A stretch of 7,260 nt of DNA from an uncultured Desulfobulbaceae bacterium (lineage in GTDB: Bacteria; Desulfobacterota; Desulfobulbia; Desulfobulbales; BM004). Both the position numbers and the translations under genes were made by a program. Positions 4,679-7,260 of the stretch are shown piece by piece. The notes below the pieces were generated by a model. It saw only the letters and a list, made by a program, of their open reading frames with translations. It did no database searches and was not told the DNA's origin. The first letter of the stretch is position 1. Each line of letters begins with the position of its first letter. Location: NCBI GenBank assembly GCA_947258675.1, contig CAMYJP010000235.1:1-7260 (forward strand). Reading direction: 5' to 3'.

Positions 4679-6493
4679 TTAATTCTGCTTTTCAGCTCCT
4701 GAAATAACAGCCTCCATTTCTTTGCCATCCATAGTTTCTTTTTCCAGGAGCGCGGCCGCCAACTTATGGAGCAGATCTTTTTTGGCTTCCAATGTCTCTT
4801 CAACCAGAGTCATCCTGTCTTCCAGAATGCTTTTTATTTTTTCATCAATTAGTCGAGCAGTCTGATCACTTATCTCCTTCTGTTGAAACAATTGCTCTTG
4901 TAGAAATTGGCCGCGCGGCTGTTGGTATGTCACATTGCCCAACTCCTCGGTCATTCCATACATGGCAACCATACTGCGGGCAATATCCGTTGCCTTCTGA
5001 AGATCATTCTGCGCGCCTGTTGTAATTTCGCCAAAAATTACCTCCTCGGCAGCACGGCCACCTAAAAGAACATCAATTTTCTCCAACAACTCCGTTTTGG
5101 ACATGAGAAAACGCTCTTCCGTTGGCAACTGTAAGGTAAAACCTAAGGAACCGATGCCCCGTGGTACAATGGTAATTTTATGAACTTTTTCCGCTGTCTC
5201 TCTGGACGCCGCTATCAGGGCATGCCCCATTTCGTGATAGGCAACTATCTGTTTTTCTTTTTCATTCAGCACCCTGTTTTTCTTTTCCAGACCGGCTATG
5301 ATGCGGTCAATTGCTTCTTCAAAATCGACCAGACTAACCTTGTCCTTCCCACGCCGCACTGCAAGCAGAGTCGCCTCATTAGCAAGATTAGCAAGATCCG
5401 CCCCGGTAAAACCCGGAGTACGACGGGCTATCAACTCAAGATCAACCACCGGATCAAGCGTAATTTTCTTGGTATGTACCTCCAAGATAGCAATCCGTTC
5501 TTTCAGATCAGGTCGATCAACGAGTATCTGGCGGTCAAATCGACCCGGACGCAACAGGGCAGGATCCAATATTTCAGGGCGGTTGGTGGCCGCAAGAATA
5601 ACAACACCTTTATTCGTTTCAAAACCGTCCATTTCAACCAAAAGCTGGTTCAGTGTCTGCTCCCGTTCATCATGCCCACCGGACATCCCCATACCACGCG
5701 CCTTGCCCAACGCATCCAGTTCATCAATAAAAATAATGCATGGTGCTGCCTTATTTGCCTGGTCAAAAAGATCCCGCACTCTGGCAGCCCCAAGCCCCAC
5801 AAACATTTCAATAAAATCGGAACCGCTGATAGAAAAGAAATTGACAGAAGCTTCACCGGCAACTGCTTTCGCCATTAATGTTTTACCGGTACCCGGGGGT
5901 CCAACGAGGAGAATTCCCTTTGGTATTTTTGCACCCAGCCGGGTAAATTTCTGAGGATTTTTGAGAAATTCTATCACCTCCTGCAGTTCGACCTTTGCCT
6001 CATCCTGACCAGCCACTGAGTTGAAATCAACATCCATATCCTTCTGGGCAACAATCTTCGCCTTATGTTTGCCCAGAGTCATCATTCCCGGCCCGCCCTG
6101 CCCCATCCGTTTCATAAAAAACATCCAGATACCAACAAAAATAAGGGCCGGCACGACCCAAGAAATAATTGCCTTTAAAAAGGTACTTTCGTTTTCTGCT
6201 ATAATATCTACCTGATTTTCTTCTAAAAAGGGAACAAGGTTGGTATCCTCCAGCCTCGGTGTCCGGTATATCTGTGAGGGAAACATCGGCTCTTCCTTGC
6301 CCGGCAGCCGCTCAAAACCACGCAGTTGATTGACGGAAATAACAACTGAATTGACTTTTTTGTCTATGACATGTCTCTTAAACTGGGTGTAGGAGACATT
6401 GATCACCTTGGGTGATAACCAGATCTGTAAGAGCCAGAACAAGAGCAATGTAACAGCAACATACGTCATTGAAAATGACATTTTCTTTTGCAT
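4679..6493 (-). CDS. ftsH: ATP-dependent zinc metalloprotease FtsH
   Basis: The 604-residue product is a complete FtsH, slightly on the short side. This hexameric inner-membrane AAA+ protease extracts and degrades misassembled membrane proteins and short-lived regulators. Membrane segments lie at about 9-27 and 108-127 with an ~80-residue periplasmic domain between. The AAA module shows Walker A GPPGTGKT (198-205), pore loop MFVG (230-233), Walker B IIFIDE (253-258), and the second region of homology [17 protein letters not shown] (304-320) with arginine fingers R315 and R318. The protease domain has the zinc motif HEMGH (420-424) with E421 catalytic and D497 (in TTGAQND) as the third ligand. 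All key residues are present, so it should be active. The ATG at 6493 has GGAGG seven bases upstream. It stands alone, with 197 bases to the photolyase stop and a long non-coding 3' side. Confidence 0.98.
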   Translation of the reverse strand: MQKKMSFSMTYVAVTLLLFWLLQIWLSPKVINVSYTQFKRHVIDKKVNSVVISVNQLRGFERLPGKEEPMFPSQIYRTPRLEDTNLVPFLEENQVDIIAENESTFLKAIISWVVPALIFVGIWMFFMKRMGQGGPGMMTLGKHKAKIVAQKDMDVDFNSVAGQDEAKVELQEVIEFLKNPQKFTRLGAKIPKGILLVGPPGTGKTLMAKAVAGEASVNFFSISGSDFIEMFVGLGAARVRDLFDQANKAAPCIIFIDELDALGKARGMGMSGGHDEREQTLNQLLVEMDGFETNKGVVILAATNRPEILDPALLRPGRFDRQILVDRPDLKERIAILEVHTKKITLDPVVDLELIARRTPGFTGADLANLANEATLLAVRRGKDKVSLVDFEEAIDRIIAGLEKKNRVLNEKEKQIVAYHEMGHALIAASRETAEKVHKITIVPRGIGSLGFTLQLPTEERFLMSKTELLEKIDVLLGGRAAEEVIFGEITTGAQNDLQKATDIARSMVAMYGMTEELGNVTYQQPRGQFLQEQLFQQKEISDQTARLIDEKIKSILEDRMTLVEETLEAKKDLLHKLAAALLEKETMDGKEMEAVISGAEKQN

Positions 6494-6522
6494 GAAACAA
6501 CCTCCGTAGACAGAAATTTGAT

Positions 6523-6551
6523 ATTATATGTTTGCCCTATGATGTGAATAA
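6523..6551 (-). promoter_or_regulatory. possible ftsH promoter
   Basis: The minus strand reads TATAAT at 6528-6523, about 30 bases before the ftsH ATG. The -35 position 17 bases upstream is TTATTC (6551-6546), a poor match. No heat-shock sigma32 consensus was seen. The -10 box is good; the promoter as a whole is uncertain. Confidence 0.35.
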
Positions 6552-6582
6552 AAGCTTTATGTAGATTAGAAATAAAGCAGCA

Positions 6583-6599
6583 GGTTGAAGAGATCAACC
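6583..6599. other. small perfect hairpin upstream of ftsH
   Basis: GGTTGA (6583-6588) and TCAACC (6594-6599) pair perfectly around AGAGA. It lies between the photolyase end and the likely ftsH promoter. It might be an operator or a chance dyad. Confidence 0.35.
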
Positions 6600-6607
6600 C
6601 ATTCTAT

Positions 6608-6635
6608 AAAAAAAAGACCACTAAAGTGCAGGCCT
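6608..6635 (-). terminator. possible photolyase terminator
   Basis: On the minus strand, about 55 bases past the photolyase stop, an imperfect stem (AGGC with GTCT, CAC with GTG, TTTA loop, 3-base bulge) is followed by eight T (complement of 6608-6615). The stem is weak but the T-run is good. A nearby CTGAA/TTCAG pair (6634-6638 with 6649-6653) may strengthen it. Confidence 0.4.
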
Positions 6636-6690
6636 GAATGTTGACAGGTTCAGTCAAACAGCGGCCAACTAGGCTAAAAAAGTAAAAGAT

Positions 6691-7260
6691 TTAAAAAGTG
6701 GAGACCATTTCAATATAACCATTTACATCGAATTTTCTGCGACATCCATTCCGGTTCATATACCGAATTTTACCAAAAACCGGGCGCTCCGGCCATGCCC
6801 TGTCATGCACCCCGCCTATACTCCAAGCAATGCCGGTGTAACCATTCGGATCTCTACCATCAAGTGAATATTTGTCGTTAAGATAAATGGCATACTTCAG
6901 AGCCTCTTCAGGAGTAGTAGTCCACTCAAGAATCTTTTTAGCCCAGTACATTCTTAAGTAACCATGCAGTTTGCCATTTTTGCAGAGATCGACCTGGCAG
7001 GCATTCCAAAGGTCTTCATCTGTCTGCCCCTCTTCCAACTGATCCCGTGAATATAGGAACTCTCGCTTGTCCTGACGATGATCATTTAAAGTCTTTTGGG
7101 CCCATTTGGTAAACCCATCAAAATGGTCATATTTTTTATTGAAATAACAGAAATTATCAGCAAGTTCGCGACGGACAATAAGTTCCTCCAGAAAAATATC
7201 CTTTACTTCCTGAGAAACTGTTGCATCCATTACTGCCAAAGCTACGCGCTGCGCTGAAAG
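6691..7260 (-). CDS. phr: class II CPD photolyase, C-terminal part (5' part off the right edge)
   Basis: The frame is open from the right edge to the TAA at 6693-6691 and gives the last 189 residues. An apparent start at 7239 is only a TTG inside the gene, since the frame runs on upstream to the window edge. The enzyme splits cyclobutane pyrimidine dimers using FADH- and blue or near-UV light. Visible are the FAD-binding helices: LWNACQ, then [16 protein letters not shown], then [18 protein letters not shown], then [16 protein letters not shown]. The spacings match the class II electron-transfer tryptophans (W in LWNA, MYW and ILEW), the FAD-facing asparagine (YLN) and the arginine-aspartate bridge (LRMYW with LDG), by my memory of the archaeal class II enzyme. 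All are intact, so this end is functional. The antenna-binding N-terminal half is not seen. The gene points toward ftsH but is probably a separate transcript. Confidence 0.95.
   Translation of the reverse strand, partial: LSAQRVALAVMDATVSQEVKDIFLEELIVRRELADNFCYFNKKYDHFDGFTKWAQKTLNDHRQDKREFLYSRDQLEEGQTDEDLWNACQVDLCKNGKLHGYLRMYWAKKILEWTTTPEEALKYAIYLNDKYSLDGRDPNGYTGIAWSIGGVHDRAWPERPVFGKIRYMNRNGCRRKFDVNGYIEMVSTF

Noticed and set aside
5180..5954. Two long plus-strand open frames (232 and 218 codons) opposite ftsH
   Set aside because: They are antisense shadows of the conserved ftsH coding sequence, with basic, serine/arginine-rich or low-quality translations and no ribosome sites.

Overview
The window looks like a chromosomal segment of a moderately AT-rich, Gram-negative, probably anaerobic bacterium. 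A Desulfobacterota (delta-proteobacterial) host is my best guess. It rests on the exported pentahaem c-type cytochrome, the single-copy-type FtsH and the general style of the proteins, and no marker gene proves it.

Layout. Positions 1-545 (minus) hold the 5' part of a TudS/DUF523 protein of the RudS type, cut by the left edge. A divergent intergenic region follows. Then a small membrane-anchored protein (683-991, plus) overlaps uvsE, the UV-damage endonuclease (957-1904, plus). A 351-base gap full of inverted repeats leads to a SRPBCC-fold protein (2256-2702, plus). A shared hairpin terminator separates it from a convergent multihaem cytochrome gene (3986 down to 2798, minus). That gene is interrupted by an in-frame TGA and then by a frameshift. 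A 690-base non-coding region (3987-4678) carries a strong terminator, a good sigma70-type promoter and a perfect 18-bp inverted repeat. Next come ftsH (4679-6493, minus) and the C-terminal part of a class II CPD photolyase (6691-7260, minus), cut by the right edge.

How the genes fit together. Three of the seven genes deal with UV or near-UV light. The RudS-like protein is expected to remove 4-thiouridine, the near-UV chromophore of tRNA. UvsE nicks DNA beside UV photoproducts without light, and the photolyase splits pyrimidine dimers with light. This amounts to a loose UV-response neighbourhood spread over both strands. The small membrane protein is translationally tied to uvsE and may belong to it. 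FtsH is general membrane-protein quality control. The cytochrome is periplasmic electron-transfer equipment and is either broken, recoded (possible selenocysteine), or affected by sequence error.

The most interesting points are the TGA plus frameshift in the cytochrome, the RMF-like tail of the small membrane protein, and the structured non-coding region before ftsH's 3' end.
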